Shown piece after piece: positions 12,880 to 26,340 of a DNA stretch of 64,000 bases. The notes beneath the pieces were generated by a model. It saw nothing but the letters and a program-made list of their open reading frames with translations, was not told where the DNA came from and made no database searches. Numbering within the stretch: the stretch's first letter is position 1; each line of letters begins with the position of its first letter. Source of the stretch: Ligula intestinalis (lineage: Eukaryota > Platyhelminthes > Cestoda > Diphyllobothriidea > Diphyllobothriidae); NCBI GenBank assembly GCA_036362985.1, contig JAYGXS010000002.1, forward strand, positions 90,355,723 through 90,419,722. The letters are read 5' to 3'. The translations under genes were made by a program, and so were the position numbers.

Positions 12880-13603
12880 GCCCTTTTTAGGAGAAGCAGC
12901 AAGTTGACTGGTAAAGCGACGTCTAGGAGCAGCAGTCAAATATGCCTTCTCGGCGGCAAACCTACGCATATTCTTCCCCAAATCCCCTTATTCTACCGTT
13001 CCAGGCCACATTAATGTTCATTTAATCCTTCACTTGCTCCTATCGAGCGGGATAAATTGGCGGAACAACGCTAGCATATACCAGCCTGGCTCCTCGCACA
13101 CTTGATCGATACGAACCGCCAAGTTAACGCAAGAGAGGCCTTTCAAGTCATTAACCAGGCACCAACACACTACTATAAACACCTGCGCAAACGGGTGCTT
13201 GACTCAGCCGAAGCAGTGCCAATCAATTTAGCACAGCCCAGTCTCTGCTGTGAAAAGCCAATGGTAGCCATAGTTTGCTTACCTTCACCACATTCACGAT
13301 TGTATCTCACGCCACACAAACCCAAACTATGGGAAACCACGCACGCCGAATGCGAGTACATCCTTACTCCATCTTACCTGCTCACCGGACTCAAAGTCCT
13401 CAAAACACTGGCGCCAGTATGTATGAGACGAGGGAACACTGCAGTAACTAATTACACGCGTCTCTTCTCCCGCGGAACATTTAAACTGTACATATAACTA
13501 ACCATTTTAGTCCACGCAATGGTATTGGCCTGATCACGCATTGCTGAAAACATGTGTTGGCCGAAATGAGTTCTCAATTACAAAATGGGAATATTGGCAA
13601 AAC
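12880..13603 (+). mobile_element. PLE-A copy 1, degenerate 3' fragment
   Basis: A 5'-truncated Penelope-like element fragment aligning along its length with 45,255-45,990. It begins in the end of the RT (AAVKYAFSAANLRIFF), passes the GIY-YIG zinc-like entry (LHLLL/SGIN, now out of frame) and keeps an open frame at 13,102-13,497 that contains IDTNRQVNAREAFQVINQAP and LDSAEAVPINLAQPSLCCEK. Compared with copy 3 it has lost about 30 bp around the second half of the GIY-YIG motif. A tail with CTGATCA and TTGCTGAAAAC (13,530-13,551) ends at about 13,603. Confidence 0.75.
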
Positions 13604-13935
13604 TTTGATCTCCGTCAGGCGCGGATTCTAACAAGCCACTAGAAAACCTTAATACAGAAGAGAACTCGCCTAGCCACAGTGTAGAAAGGTAAGAATTGTA
13701 CCACATGTTTCACAAATACCCGAGGCAGGACCATGTCAATTACGGCATTTTTAGGCGGCACATAGGTATAAAAATAATTTATACATAAAAAATAATGCAT
13801 TTTTACTAAACGAGAGGCAAAGGTGGAAATATTAAATAAATGCGCCAGATTTTCAAGGTCAAAGCGCATTGTTAGTCGTTTGTTTCAATTCGCATTTGGG
13901 TATATTTGGGACTTTATATTCAATAAAGCTGTTTA

Positions 13936-14150
13936 GAAGAAGAAAACTCAATCGCTAGGACAGAACGTTTATTCGCCTGACGTTTCAACTTCCGTCGCAG
14001 ACCAGTTTCTGCTTCTGTTTCCTTTTCATGTCCTTGAAGATGAGTCCGCAACGAATGTGGAAACGGCAGGTGAATAAACGCCTCGTCCCGGCGATCGAGT
14101 TGTCTTCTCAATTGCTTCCTGGGACTTGCATGTTCGCTTATATAAAACTG
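13936..14150. repeat. Pair of inverted PLE-B-type tails
   Basis: Two PLE tails face each other. The left one (13,936-14,003) reads on the minus strand as CTGCGACGGAAGTTGAAACG then TCAGGCGAATAAACG. The right one (14,036-14,150) reads on the plus strand GATGAGTCCGCAACGAATGT, GGAAACGGCAGGTGAATAAA, then the CAATTGCTTCCTGGGAC start-of-unit phrase seen at 53.9 and 56.6 kb. No element body lies between them. The minus-strand tail provides the nearest AATAAA downstream of the channel stop codon (RC of 13,968-13,973). Confidence 0.6.
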
Positions 14151-14582
14151 TTCCTCCAAATTCGAAGAAAAACAGTTCACACCGCAACTGAATTAACGGC
14201 TAACTTCTTCAAAAATTGACTCAATATAGAACAATGATGAATCAAACACAAGTAAAATCATCCTATTTCGATTAAAACCATGCCCAGAGCGCCTATGGAT
14301 GACGCCAATATAGAGGAAAATTTCCAAAGGTTGCGATCCAAGCTCCATTACGTCATAAATGGATATATTGAAAAGATGAAAAACCAGTTAATTTGGCCAA
14401 AACGAATCACACACACCAAGTCAACTCAATTTCATTTGGTGGTAATATATTTCTACATGATACAGGATTTCTTACAAGATGACCGATCAGACGAAAAACT
14501 TCTAGTACAAATTGAAAGAGAAATGAAGAATAAAATGCGCGAACTTTTGGTGGCTAACTCAAAATGGATCAGCCTTTGTCTA
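14151..14582. other. 3' flank of the channel gene
   Basis: Probable 3' untranslated or flanking sequence of the HCN gene on the minus strand. A plus-strand open frame of 111 codons (14,280-14,615) overlaps the last 33 bp of the channel coding sequence; it has no family resemblance and I do not call it a gene. No canonical AATAAA is visible on the minus strand between the stop and the inverted tails. Confidence 0.4.
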
Positions 14583-15469
14583 TCATGCGTCATTGATTAT
14601 CTGAATAGCCTCTGAGGCCACGCCCGCCGGCGAAATTGGCTCTGAGGTTGGTGTCACCACCGCCTCGGGGAAAAGAGGTGTAGACTTGCACATCATCAGA
14701 GCACCTTTGTCTTTTCTGGAATTGTTATCCTTCTCGAAACATGCGTCAGCACTGCGTGAAGGGGCAAACCAGCTATAAGTGCGTCCCTTGGAGGCCATAT
14801 CAGGGGTCTGTGTGGCCTCTTTCGGCCTTGAGTGCGTTTGTGGCAGATAAGAACGTCTATGACGCTTCTGTCGCTCCCTATCCCAGTAGAGGTATGCCTC
14901 ACTTTCGTCATCCGTGTGTTCTCCGAAAACGCCACCACGCTGGAAGAGTTTTGATACGCTACTCAGTGTCAAGCTTCGATGACTGGAACGCTTGCGTCCG
15001 TCTAGCTTGGGAACAGTGAGAAAGCGATTGATACCCTCCTTCTCCGTACTGCCACTGTCTTCTTCCACAGTTTCCAGTTTTTCCGATGAGGTTGTGCCGG
15101 TTTTGCTCTTTCGCGGCCTGCCGATAACCCAACGCAGCTTGGTTCGCGAACTCGGCAAATCCTCATTGCTGTTTAAATCCGGGTTTTTGCCATCATTTGA
15201 GGTGTCTGATTCGTCCGTGGTAACCACAGAGCTTACTATCTCCTTCACCAAACTCAAATCCGCCTTTAAGTCTTCACGTGAGCTCACAATTGCCGGGTTT
15301 TGGCCAATTTTACTGAGCCTTTCGGCTGCAACGGACTCCATCGTTCGTCGCATCAGGGGATAGCTGTTGAGCACGGCAACGAAACTGTCTCGGTCCAGAG
15401 AGTAGAGATTTGAGTAGCTGACTGCGCGCACGCTGGCCACTCGCTTGGCATTAGTGAGCAGACAAATTT
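14583..15469 (-). CDS. HCN channel last exon: CNBD end and C-tail
   Basis: This 887-bp terminal exon begins with two bases completing Glu, then ICLLTNAKRVASVRAV, so the cAMP phosphate-binding cassette (E-I-C-L-L and the RxASV Arg) is complete. The Thr next to that Arg in vertebrates is Val here, as I recall it is in fly. The C helix reads MRRTMESVAAERLSKIGQ: the first of the vertebrate C-helix Arg contacts is kept, while later basic positions are Lys and Gln. After about residue 60 the sequence turns into a Ser/Thr/Arg/Glu-rich, low-order tail with several possible basophilic kinase sites (HRRSY, KRSSHRS). It ends IQIINDA and TGA (14583-14585). There is no vertebrate-style C-terminal SNL. Acceptor is the pyrimidine-rich tttttttag at 15470-15478. 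A 372-bp open frame on the opposite strand (14992-15363) is a shadow. Confidence 0.93.
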
Positions 15470-18329
15470 CTAAAAAAAAGAAAATTTAGTTGTTTCAGAG
15501 TGCAAGGAAGCAATATGCACCGAAATACTTTTATCTTAAATGTGGACTCAAAAATGGCCGATGATCTCCAGTGAGCAGTGGCAGGTTCGAATAGTTTCAA
15601 CTGCGCGCATGAATTGACGTTGTTTAAAAAAACCGGAAGTGCGTGCTTCACCGATCTAGCATCGTTGCATGCCGCAGCAGCGTAGGAGGTGGGCACATTA
15701 GCATGTTCTATACGTAGTATGTTACCTTAACCCAATCTATCGTGTGAATTTGTTAAATTTTCAAGGAAATTAAAGCATGAAGCTGTTCTTAATTCCTCGG
15801 AACAAACCTTTTCAGGCTTGTTCCTTAGTTAATCATTCGACAAAGGCTGCGTGAAAAATGGATTTCATGTGGTGTGCTGTGGACCCAGCGCTGATTCGAA
15901 ATCCTTGTATGTGTGTTTTGGAGCGGCAAATGATCGGTGAATCAAGCGGGTCTGACTTTTTAGTAAACACTTGTGCCGCCGGTATGAAAATTATTATTAA
16001 CTGTCTGTTGACAGTTTACACAGCAGCTTTCCTAAAGTACTGGATGTCGAACTAAGTCCGCATATGTGCGATTGATTCGAAAAAAATATTTAAGTGGCTT
16101 GTCATTCGATTATCGTTGAGGCGTACGTCAAGACATTTCAGTCAGCGCAGAACGCCGGTTTTCAAACGAGCTTCTTTGTAGATCGCTAAAAAACTACATG
16201 TTATTCAAATAGATGATACTTAAACGAAATCAATCTCCTTCTCGGGCATGCGTGGACATATTTTTTCTGGTAATAATTTGGTAGAAAAATGCACATCATA
16301 AAATGTTTTACACTCAAATGCATGATTTTTAGTTTAAGAAAATATTGTTGCAATAGTCAGTTCTCAAAAGCTTAGAAATATTAGGCTGCGTGTCATGCGT
16401 TTACTTAAACCATCTTCGATAAGCAACGGATGAAGACTCAGCCACAACTACTGAAGAGAATTTATCGAAGTGGAACGATGCTAGTCAATGTAGCGTGGAG
16501 CGTTAAATTTTCAATGAAGAGAGAGAACTGTGCACTAACGGAATTGTTATTTTCGCACTGGTCCCAAGGGATGGGAGAATGAAGTAAAAGTTACTGAAAC
16601 GTGCCAGCAGAAATAGCTTATTTATTGAATTAGGCCGATCTACTGATATAGTGAAAAAGAAAACATCGCATTTACGTGCAGTAGCGTGATTTGTAATGCT
16701 CACACTTGAAAACACTAGCCAATGAGGTCACTTTTATGCAAAACCTCTCTTGTTTTTTTATATTTTTGTCATGCGTTCTGAATGTTCAACAGTAATATTA
16801 CGTTTTATATGACTACAAACTTATGAATATTATAATTTGATTCAAAATATCGTACCTTTAAAGACTATAGAGGTTTGGTAAAAGACTTCGATTTTGTTTT
16901 CAACGTTAATTAAAATAAAAAATAAATACGGGTATTAATTTGGAAAACTGTCGATAGGTAACGATTTATTCCTATCTTCTGATCGAAATACATCTGATTT
17001 TTTACTTTGTATATGAAATGCTTCTTGTTTTATAATTTTTGATTCCTCAGCTTCCTCAATTCAGAATAAATAAACTTATTTGTATAAATCTTTTGTAAAA
17101 TTGGCTGAATTTGTTAATTAGTAATTCGGACAATAGAACAGAAATGGTTTTATAGGCGTTGATAAGTTTGATATATAATTAAGAGTTAAGACTCTCGTGC
17201 AAAATTTTAGATGCCAGTAGATTTTTCTTAGTTCAGCAACTGCATTTTAAATTTGAGCAAATTAGATAATAAAGTAAGATAGCTGATTCAGTAATGCAAA
17301 GCGAATGCAAGCATGCTTATTTCTGAATAATTCTTGATTAAATTTTCTTTTTGACATTTTATGGGCAGTAAATCTGACTAATCAGCCTTTTTTGCTTACA
17401 TAATGAATAAACTTATTTTAACCAGTCGTGAAGAAGCCAACGTCGTGGCGCGTAAACCAGGGTGTCATTACAAAACTGATCTTATCAATTACTCCAGGTA
17501 ACCTTCCTTAGTAAAATGGGACAGCTTTTCAATTCTGCTGCGCTACCCCAGATAGATTTTTTATAAAGGCAGTTATTACTCACTCGTAACGTGCCGAAAA
17601 TGCGTTGACGAGCCTTAAGGACTATGTAGCAATTTAAGTCCTGTATTTTCCTAATTTTAAAAAATCCAAATTGACATTGAGGAGTCGGTGGTATGACGAG
17701 ACTTGAAGTGTGCAATAGTGCATACCATATAAATATGTGATTTTCTGTATATATCTGACGATCTTACATTCAAGCGATATTTACATTTTAGGAAGGTTAC
17801 TCACAATTTGAATTAATTTATAAAAAAGCACGCGGCATTTTGAACATTAAATTCGTCTTATCTACCAGAGCAGGAATACACTTTACTACAGCAGTGCAAG
17901 ACTATTAGAAGATTTAACTGCAATATAATGCGCTCAGACATGTTAGATATTCTGAAACGCTCATAGCAAATATTTCAAATAAATATCTTTACACTTTAAT
18001 ATTTTTTACTATCTATCGTTTTCTATGTATCATACACAAGGAAGTAGTCTCTGAATAACAGTCCCCAGTAGTAGCAACACACCACACAGCTTTGTTCGTT
18101 TCCTTTACTTTGAACGATCATGGAAGATTTTTCACCTGGTTTACTCATGGCATGTGTTTTCCCAACTATATTTTCAAATATTTTGGCAACAAAAGTATCA
18201 TTTACAGACTTGGGAGTCTTAATATTAAAATTAATTTAGTCTATTACTAACACATTTGGGAAGGGAATTGCTAAGTTAACAGAAACATACACATTTAAAT
18301 ACAGGCCACCAACAAAATGGTTATTGATG

Positions 18330-19600
18330 TAAACTTCGCTACTTATTTCCTGCCAAGTGCCTGCTTAGCATGGATAAAGAAGAAAATGTATCGAGCACCG
18401 TATCAATTGGTTTATTGTCTTGAGCTTTCGAACTTTTACAGGACTCCATCTTCAGAGATAGGAAGCAGAAACCAAAAGGAGGGTAATTATAGTGACCAAA
18501 GGCCAATAAACTGTCAATCGTCGTCAAGGGAAAAGAAAGATCAACTAAAATGATGGGGATCGGGGAGGCAATTATATTGGTAAACGCTAATTTACTGTCA
18601 ATGAAGACGACTTTCGTTCGGGGTCATGAACAGTAATAGGAGTAATGCCTTGTCCTTAGGGTAGAGTGTCCCGGTGATCCTGCCTCCTCTTCTGGCCTGT
18701 TCGAAGCGAGTTCCTTTTCATTTGCAATTCTGACGTTAGGCTTGGCCTTATACCGTCATTTGCCTACATAATGGCTACAGAGAGGTTTTGATATCTGTTG
18801 ATGGAATCGGCATCCGACTACCATGCTTCAATTGTCGGCCTTCCGGCTTTTGAGTTTCCGCGGCCTATGATGGTTGTTCCTTGAATGTCGAAGTTGTGGC
18901 CAGTTTCCCCAATGCGTGCTGCAGCTGCGTGTTAGGATCTAGTCTGTGAGCCGCCCGTTTGTGTTCGTGTGGGCATGTCTGCAATTTTTGGCCTGTTTCT
19001 CCTAAGTAATTAAAGTCTCTGTTGTTGCAACGTATCTTGGTGACAACTGCAGAGGTGTTGGTAGGGAGCAGTCTGCCTTTAGGTTGCATCACACGGTGGT
19101 GTATTGTTGCCTTATGTCGATTGGCTATGCCTAGTCCAGCAGGTTTTAACAGTCGTGAGACTGCTTCAGAGGCTCCTTTTATGTTGGGAATGTCCCACCA
19201 GATGTCGGGTTGTTGTTGCATCGGCCGTCGTTTGTTCACTCGGCGCCTGCTGCGTTTGATAAATGACATCGGGTATCCATTGGCTTGTAAGAGTTCATAA
19301 AGGTGTTGTTGTTCAACTCTTCTGTCCGCAGGAGTGCTACAGTGTGTTTAAACTCTTTTGAAAAGAGTACGACCGCAACTTCTTTTGTGACACATGGGGT
19401 GATTGCTGTTGAAGTGTAGCACTTGGTTTGTGTCGGTGGTCTTTCTGAATACTGTAATTTGTAGTATTCCAGTTGTACACCATCGCACAAGGTCATCGAG
19501 GAAGGGTAGTTGACTGTTTCTCTCAGCTTCCAGCGAGAATTGTTTGGTTGGATTTTTTTCAAGGAGTTCAGGTCATTCATACTACAGTGATGATCGCTTG
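18330..19600 (-). mobile_element. PLE-D, 5'-truncated Penelope-like element
   Basis: A minus-strand PLE missing its RT catalytic core. From about 19,570 down it reads the RT C-terminus (RNSQLPFLDDL, VFRKTTDTNQVLHFNSNHPM, CHKRSCGRTLFKRV) with a stop after KRV, then at 19,269-18,865 an open frame with the post-RT region (SFIKRSRRRVNKR, AGLGIANRHKATI) and the GIY-YIG nuclease domain (RDFNYLGETGQKLQTCPHEH). In that domain the Y.GETG pattern is present but the family's YxG first half and the catalytic Arg region (normally R-x-R) read KLQTCPHEH, so the nuclease is probably dead. The tail (about 18,335-18,860) includes CTGAAGATGGAGTCC and TTCGAAAGC, a decayed hammerhead-like pattern. Confidence 0.82.
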
Positions 19601-20298
19601 CATTTTTTTTTTATAGATCCATTTAGTCTGAGCTGCCATTTGTCTTAAATACTGTCAGTTCTTTATTAAGAGCACTTGGCACAAGTGTCCTTACAGAACT
19701 TGGGAAGGCTTGGGTACGTATTTCCGTGTTTTAATTTATTTTGTGAAGAAGATAAACGAGCAACTACGACCACTTATACGACGGCCTATCATCAAAAAGA
19801 TGAACAGGGCAAAAATATCTGAAAAGTCCAACGTTGTGCCTTAAAATTCAAATTGTCTCTGCATCGACATAAGACGGCAAATGTGTGCTGATTGCATGCT
19901 CTCCTACACGTTTTACTTCCGTTTCTTTTCTCTTCTTCGTTCAGTCCCCTTCTCCTATCTCCTTCGCTGACAATAAGCCAACTTTCGTTGTTTGAATGGC
20001 CCGAGAACGGAGAAATATTGTTACCCCACCGAGACCTGAAATAACCCTCATATGTGAAAGGGTATTCTTAAGGATGCTCATTTAATATGCGCGTATGAAC
20101 CACGAAAGTGCATTTGCTGCACATTCCATCTCCTACCTTCATATGTGTTTGAGTACAAAAATGCCCGTGAGACATGGACTAAAGTGGTGTTTACCCTGTT
20201 GAATTTGCCTTATTCATTATTGACCACAAAAGCAATTCAAGAATTATGGGATTTTCTGCAAAAATATATAAAAAGTGTTTCACAGAATCAAAAATGCC

Positions 20299-20328
20299 TA
20301 TTTAAAATCCATCCATGGATTTTAAATA
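20299..20328. repeat. Perfect 14-bp palindrome, 2-nt loop
   Basis: Left arm tatttaaaatccat, spacer cc, right arm atggattttaaata, an exact reverse complement. It lies in the last intron with no recognisable gene beside it. Confidence 0.8.
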
Positions 20329-22007
20329 TGATTCCTCATAAAAAGGGGAAGCTTTTTGTCGTGTCTATCAAACATTAGCAAATGCTTTTGCCAAAGGCTT
20401 TTGTTATTATAACTTGAGTGTGGGATGTCGCATATGGTTGCTTTAGTGCTGATTGCTATTCTTGCTTTTCATCCTGGTCAGCTAATGGATTTTACCATTG
20501 ATGCAAATCAAATGCGCCAATGTTCAAAGGCGAATGAGCTGCCGACTCAAATTCCCTTATTGATACACCTTCGACACAAGTGATCTATGCAGGTAACAGA
20601 ACAGTGGCTTGAGCCGAACTATAATGACTACGTATTTTAAATGTTGCGGGGTTTATTTGGAGGCCGCCTTATTCAGGAACATGGCTGACCGAATAAGGGC
20701 AAAATACCACTGAACTATGTATTTATTCACAATTTCGTGCTTTTAGCTCAAATTCCATCTGGTTAGATAAACAACTAAATAGCAAGCTTTCAGATGCATC
20801 CTAGACTATGACATGCAAAACGATGTTATTTTACTTAGTGTTATTCAGAAAACGCAACATTAACTAATCCCGTTTAATATGATTAAATATCTGGCATATT
20901 ACGAGATAGTTATTATGACCTATGAACAACATCCATCTAACAAATTTTGAAGATATAGTATGAATTTTCTGAAAAAAAAGTAAAATTTTATTTTTATCAT
21001 CCAATTTAGTAAGTTTTTTGCTCAATAATTTGGCGATCGAGTCAAGCGACCTCGGAAAATCCATACATAAATTTGCTTTGACTAAAAACAACGAAGGTCC
21101 CAAAATTGCAATTAAAGTTGAGCAGATAATACAAGTTGCTCGTGACATCTGATAGAACCTTGGTAAGAAGATGCACATTTAAATGGAAATGAGCAAATTG
21201 AAGTCCCTTTATTTTATAGTATGAATGTCCGCATAATCGTGTTTATATAAATCAAAAAGCTCCTAACCTTTCAACTTATGAGCCCGAAAGTGTGAAAACG
21301 AAAGACTCGTAAACTATTAATTGATTTCTTTTCACTGTTATATTTCGAAAAATGACAGCTCAATTGCTGCGTGTTTTTAAATTGTCGTTCGAGGTATATT
21401 TACGTTTCCTTGATATTTAGGTTAAATTCAAACAATGTTATGTCGTTTCATATAAACTGGAAGGCATGCGTCCTAACAAATATAATTTCAGAGACAAACG
21501 TCACTTGGCAAAATAAGTTAATTTATGCAGTAAATTTTCGACGCTGAATTCTCAGGTAATCTTCAGGCTTGCAAAAAATATGCAAGTGCGTTTTTTGCCC
21601 ATTCTTTCCAAGTCTGCTGACGACCTGGAGATCCACGTGCTACCTCTTCGATTGCCTAGCCAACCCTACGTACCTTATACGTGAGAACCTATGGCTCCAC
21701 CTGGCCAGAGTCGCTGAATTCCTTCATCTTTCTTAAAAATTAATACCATTTATTTCTGACAAACTAGGTTAAAGGAGTACGTAAGTACAAAAATCAACAA
21801 CCTGGGGATCCATTGTCGAAAATATGCTGAGTAACTATGCAATTTCTAAAAAGATAATTTCCTTGAAGTATTTTAAGCCCTAAATAAAATACAATCGGTT
21901 GGTGGTTGTTTATTATCCTATAAAGAATGGTATTAAATACTACATATTCATGAGTTCAAACTATGTCTCTTTTATAACAAATATATGTTGAAATACTTTA
22001 TGCTTAC

Positions 22008-22251
22008 CTCCAAAATATGAACCATCTGATAGCGTTGTTGCCACTTCGCCTTCTTTTGTGATAATATCAACCATACCTTCTTGAATAAAGTACATTTTTG
22101 TTCCAATTGTTCCTTCCTTTATAATCAGATCGCCCGGTTGAAAAACTTCAAATTTTAAGTTGGTGACCACCTCCGACACAAAGTCTGGATCCGCATACGT
22201 AAAAAAAGGTACAGCGGCAACCAGCTCCCGGCAATTGTAATTGATTATTTG
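22008..22251 (-). CDS. HCN channel exon: CNBD, first part
   Basis: The 244-bp exon is 81 codons plus one base. It begins [17 protein letters not shown] (end of C-linker, A helix of the CNBD) and then reads the beta-roll with [20 protein letters not shown] and [11 protein letters not shown], ending DGSYFG plus the first base of a Glu codon. The FQPGD, EGTIG and DGSYFGE blocks are cyclic-nucleotide-binding domain signatures; the Glu completed across the splice contacts the cAMP ribose in HCN structures. Acceptor is CTTCAG (22252-22257 side) after a good pyrimidine tract (tttctcctttctacttcag). Donor is GTAAGC at 22002-22007. The vertebrate counterpart is 241 bp as I recall it. Confidence 0.95.
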
Positions 22252-25200
22252 CTGAAGTAGAAAGGAGAAAGTAATCGCTTAAAAATTTGCAAAACATGAT
22301 TTTCTCTGGCATTGTAGACATTAAGGACCTTCCTATTCTCACTTGTAACTTAGAAGATTAGATAAATTGATAGCTATACAGTCTTACTTAAAGTGTTTCT
22401 TATTCACTCAAATAACTCACCCATTGGCAATCGTTTTTGAAGCTTTCACTTAATATTATGATTTAATTTGGCATTCTCTCACTGTGAAGCGTTCCCTATT
22501 TATTTTTTAAAAAAAGAGTTGGACAAGAGTGGGATGAATAATAATACATTGTTTATTCCTCATTTCCTGTTATGAATAGAATAATTTTAACCTTTATAAC
22601 ACATATTTGTTTACTTTTCTTCACGCAACGGACATGTTTTGGCTTCCGTTGATGGGCTGTAAAATATTTTCTAGGCAAAGTGGGGGTTTACTCAATGATG
22701 GACAGTTGATTGTTATTCTGCTTTAGGATTTTTTCAAGTAACGAAAACAAAAATTTCGCTTTTGAAAAGAGAACACAAAAACAGCCGTGTATCTGTGTTC
22801 TTTTTAACGTTTATTTTTTTCCTACTAAAAACTCAGCAACATTTCCTGCCCACTTAAAACCGTCTCCCTACTTAATTGTTAGAATTGACGTGCAAAACTC
22901 TCTATCATATAGTTAAAGATTAGACATACCATATTTTTTAAATATTTTTAGAAAATGGTAGTCTCATTTATAAATATAAGAAAATGAACGGCGTTTTAAA
23001 AAGTGTTTTAATATTATTTTATTCCTTACTAAGACAAAGTCGAGAATTCTACTCTTTACAGTTCGAGGTAGTATCAGTTTCATCACTCAATGTTTTGGAC
23101 CCGCCAAGTTTAGTTCTGTAAGGTAATATTTTGTTATCCCCCAATACATTTGACAACCGGTTGTCAACACGAGAGGATAAGTAAGTAAGTGCAACAGACA
23201 CTTTGTTGAAGAAATGTATTTTGCTAGTTTGACAAAATTGACTAGATAATATATGTGAAAGTGAAACTCCAATTACGTAAATTATCCGTTAGGGCACCGA
23301 GTCCGTTTTCTAAATGGCACGTCATTCAAAATTTAGTCTATCAAACTGCATCCGTTCACTGATTTTCTAAAGTCAACCGAGGGTCCACGCCCTGGCAGCA
23401 AGGCTCAAGTGCCATTGCATGCAAACACATAGACCGTCAACTCGTCAACTGATCGGAAAATCAAAAATCAAAATGAACGTTGTGCGAGTAGATCACTGGT
23501 TAACTGAAATGCTCATATACGGAAGTGCTCATCATTCAAAGCTTCACTAAATTAACTTGATTTTAATAATGGCCTAAAATCTGCACACATTCTCAAATAG
23601 AAAGACAGTCATTGTATAAACTATAACCAAAGCTCTCCACTGCAAATACAATTTTTACCAATCGACTTTTCACAAAAAAAGGTATTACTGTTGATATGTT
23701 TTTTTTAAGTCTTTTGATAATAACACTGTTTTATATATTAAACTCGTTTCTTGATTCAATTTAAAATATATAGAAAGCAGGAACCCGAAATTGCATTGCA
23801 GAAAAACTAGGTAAGCTAGACAAACATATGTCAATTTGATTGTAATAAAGATATATTTTAGTAATGATAGGTTGAGCGTCAGCACTCACGCAAGTTAAAA
23901 CGTGAGTATTTTGATAGTTCTTCAATTCAAAATGGGCTCTTATGCCTGAAGTAAAACAAAGCAGATTTACTTAAACGTATTTGCAGATGCAAATGCGGAC
24001 GAAAATATTTTCTATACCAAGTACCAACTTGAAGATATTTACAGCAGAATGCCATTAAAATCGTACTATGCACGACTATATTTTACATGAATTTCAGCAC
24101 GGGAATTTATATAAAAGCTTGAACATTTCTCAATCATTCCGTTTTACTTAACTACAATTAGTCAATTGCTGCATAAACTTTTCGACATAGATGCGACAGG
24201 GAACAAAGGACGCATTAAAATTCGTTATCTTCAACGGTATAATTTAGATATTCAGACATACTTGTAGTTAGTTATCAGAAAATTCTGTGAAGTCCCACAA
24301 TTACCGTTTTATTCCCCGCGGCCCAAATTACGGAAACTGCTTAAACTGTGCAGTATTCACTGTCAGGCATTCTTTCACACTTATTTAAAAGATGTTATAG
24401 CAATTACAAACAGGACCATACCCCCGCTTATATCCACTTATTCTTCCCGCATTCCTTTTGTTACACACACAGTTTTAGTTGATTCGCTTACAGGAAAAGT
24501 GTTAACATAGTAAAACATTATCCATAAACAAAATATTTTCGCTTATTTATCTTCAAAACTTTTTTCGTATGCAAAATAGAAAGATATCTCATTATAGATC
24601 ATCATTTCGTTTAGGCATATTAAATTGCGTCCTTTTTACATTTTTAAAGTGACGCATGTGCTTGTTAAACATTTATACGAGGAAAATTAATAAATCAAGG
24701 GTTTTAAATTTAAAACAGATGTATATTATATCAAATTCAACTAACTCTTATGTACATGTTTACATAGTATTTGGATTTCTTTAATAGCTTTTTGAATTTT
24801 AACCTTGCCTTTTTTCCAAACATTTTGACACCTGAATTAATCCATGCCAATTGTAAATTGTAAAAAATATTATTGAACAATTGGGTCTCATCTTTAGCGA
24901 CAAAATGAAAAGCCCTATTTTAGCATTATTAAGCAATAACTCAGTGTAAAACAGAAGCCCACATGGAATGGTCACATGATCATACACCTTTGTCGATACC
25001 ATTTTTGATATTTATCGCATAGTCACCACTCCTTAATTCCCAGATAATTTGCATAGTAAAGAGCGGCAGAAAAGACAATACTTGGCATACATGGTTTGCA
25101 ACGATTATATCTATTAAATTGCCTGAAGAGGGAATTCACTCTCGTACTTACCAAAAGACATTGCGGAGTAGAGAATGGTCATATGTAGTCAATCAAAGTT

Positions 25201-26340
25201 ACTTTTAGGTAACAGATTATAAAGTATGATAGTTGCGTGCATGACAATATACACAGTTCCTTAGTTCCTTGTTCAGGGTATTACTCTGCCTAGGCTTAAT
25301 AATTCTGTTTTTGCGCATAACTTTTGGTTTCAAAAATGACTGATAAGTGCTGTGAGAGCTGGAAAAATCTAACGCTCAGAGCCACGACCACGACCATGAT
25401 ACTGAATGCATCCCAAACATACTTTGTTTTCTCCAGTGCATTGGTAAATGCAGTTGGTGTCAAAAGAACCGTTTTACTGTACGCGGGGGAGGGGGCAGTC
25501 GCTGTTGGCAGACGGCGTAAAAATTATCTTGCGATTGAACCATATACTGCTCCACATGAAAATGCAAGCATCCATGCAGTCCTCTGACACCAAAGGTAGG
25601 AGCTTTGCTACCTGGTATTTGCGACAGCTTTTCCGTCAGCATCGGCTTACGATTATCTGTTTGTAAAATCTTAATCGGCTAGACCAGCGGTTCCCTTAAA
25701 TGGGCAAAAGAAGGCCTTCGCACACACAGATAGAAGTATATTAAATCTGTGATTCGTGGGCTGGTTGCGTAGCACAAGTAGGTGCATATGAACTAGACAC
25801 TATTCCTATCTTGTTAACTGTCCAAATGCTGTCAGACTGGAATGATTTAGAGTCCATATATTATTATTTCGTGCGATAAGCATGCTTACTTCATATCAAT
25901 CAAACTGCTTAACGTGTCTGTCGTGCTCGACACAGCGATACAGTGAGATACAGTGGGTCAGCCGCCTTTAAAAGGCCATCAATTCGTGTTGGAGGCGAGT
26001 AAAAGGTAACATGCGCAATAATTCTCACTTTTTGCTTGCACGGAGGCGAATGCGAATTGCAATTCACTTACGAAGAATAATGTCTACGTATTCAATATAC
26101 TGAGCAATTTAGCTCCACAACCATTATCTTGCTATGTTACGCGAGATTAGTAAGATCAAAAAGGCTGCAATTCTTCTGCAACGCAAATATGAGTTGATTT
26201 AAAATTTGATAGGAAAGATTTTTGGGGAAATAGGAAAAAACGTTTTCGTAAATTGTCGATAGTGGTACGCCATGTCGTCTTCGGACGTAAGAGGAATGTG
26301 AAATGCAGTGCGCATCCTTAAAAATGTGCCAGAAATCGAG

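Larger units (their letters stand above)
15470..22007 (-). other. HCN intron (CNBD to last exon), 6,538 bp
   Basis: Bounded by GTAAGC and tttttttag on the minus strand. It carries the PLE-D copy (18,330-19,600) and a short palindrome at 20,299-20,328. The rest is AT-rich with no recognisable coding or RNA gene. Confidence 0.85.

Noticed and set aside
14280..14615. 111-codon plus-strand frame converging on the HCN stop
   Set aside because: No family motif, no exon-type borders, overlaps the true coding end by 33 bp; composition like the flanking AT-rich DNA.
14992..15363. 123-codon plus-strand open frame
   Set aside because: It is fully antisense to the last HCN exon, whose minus-strand frame has clear CNBD homology and splice sites; a shadow frame.
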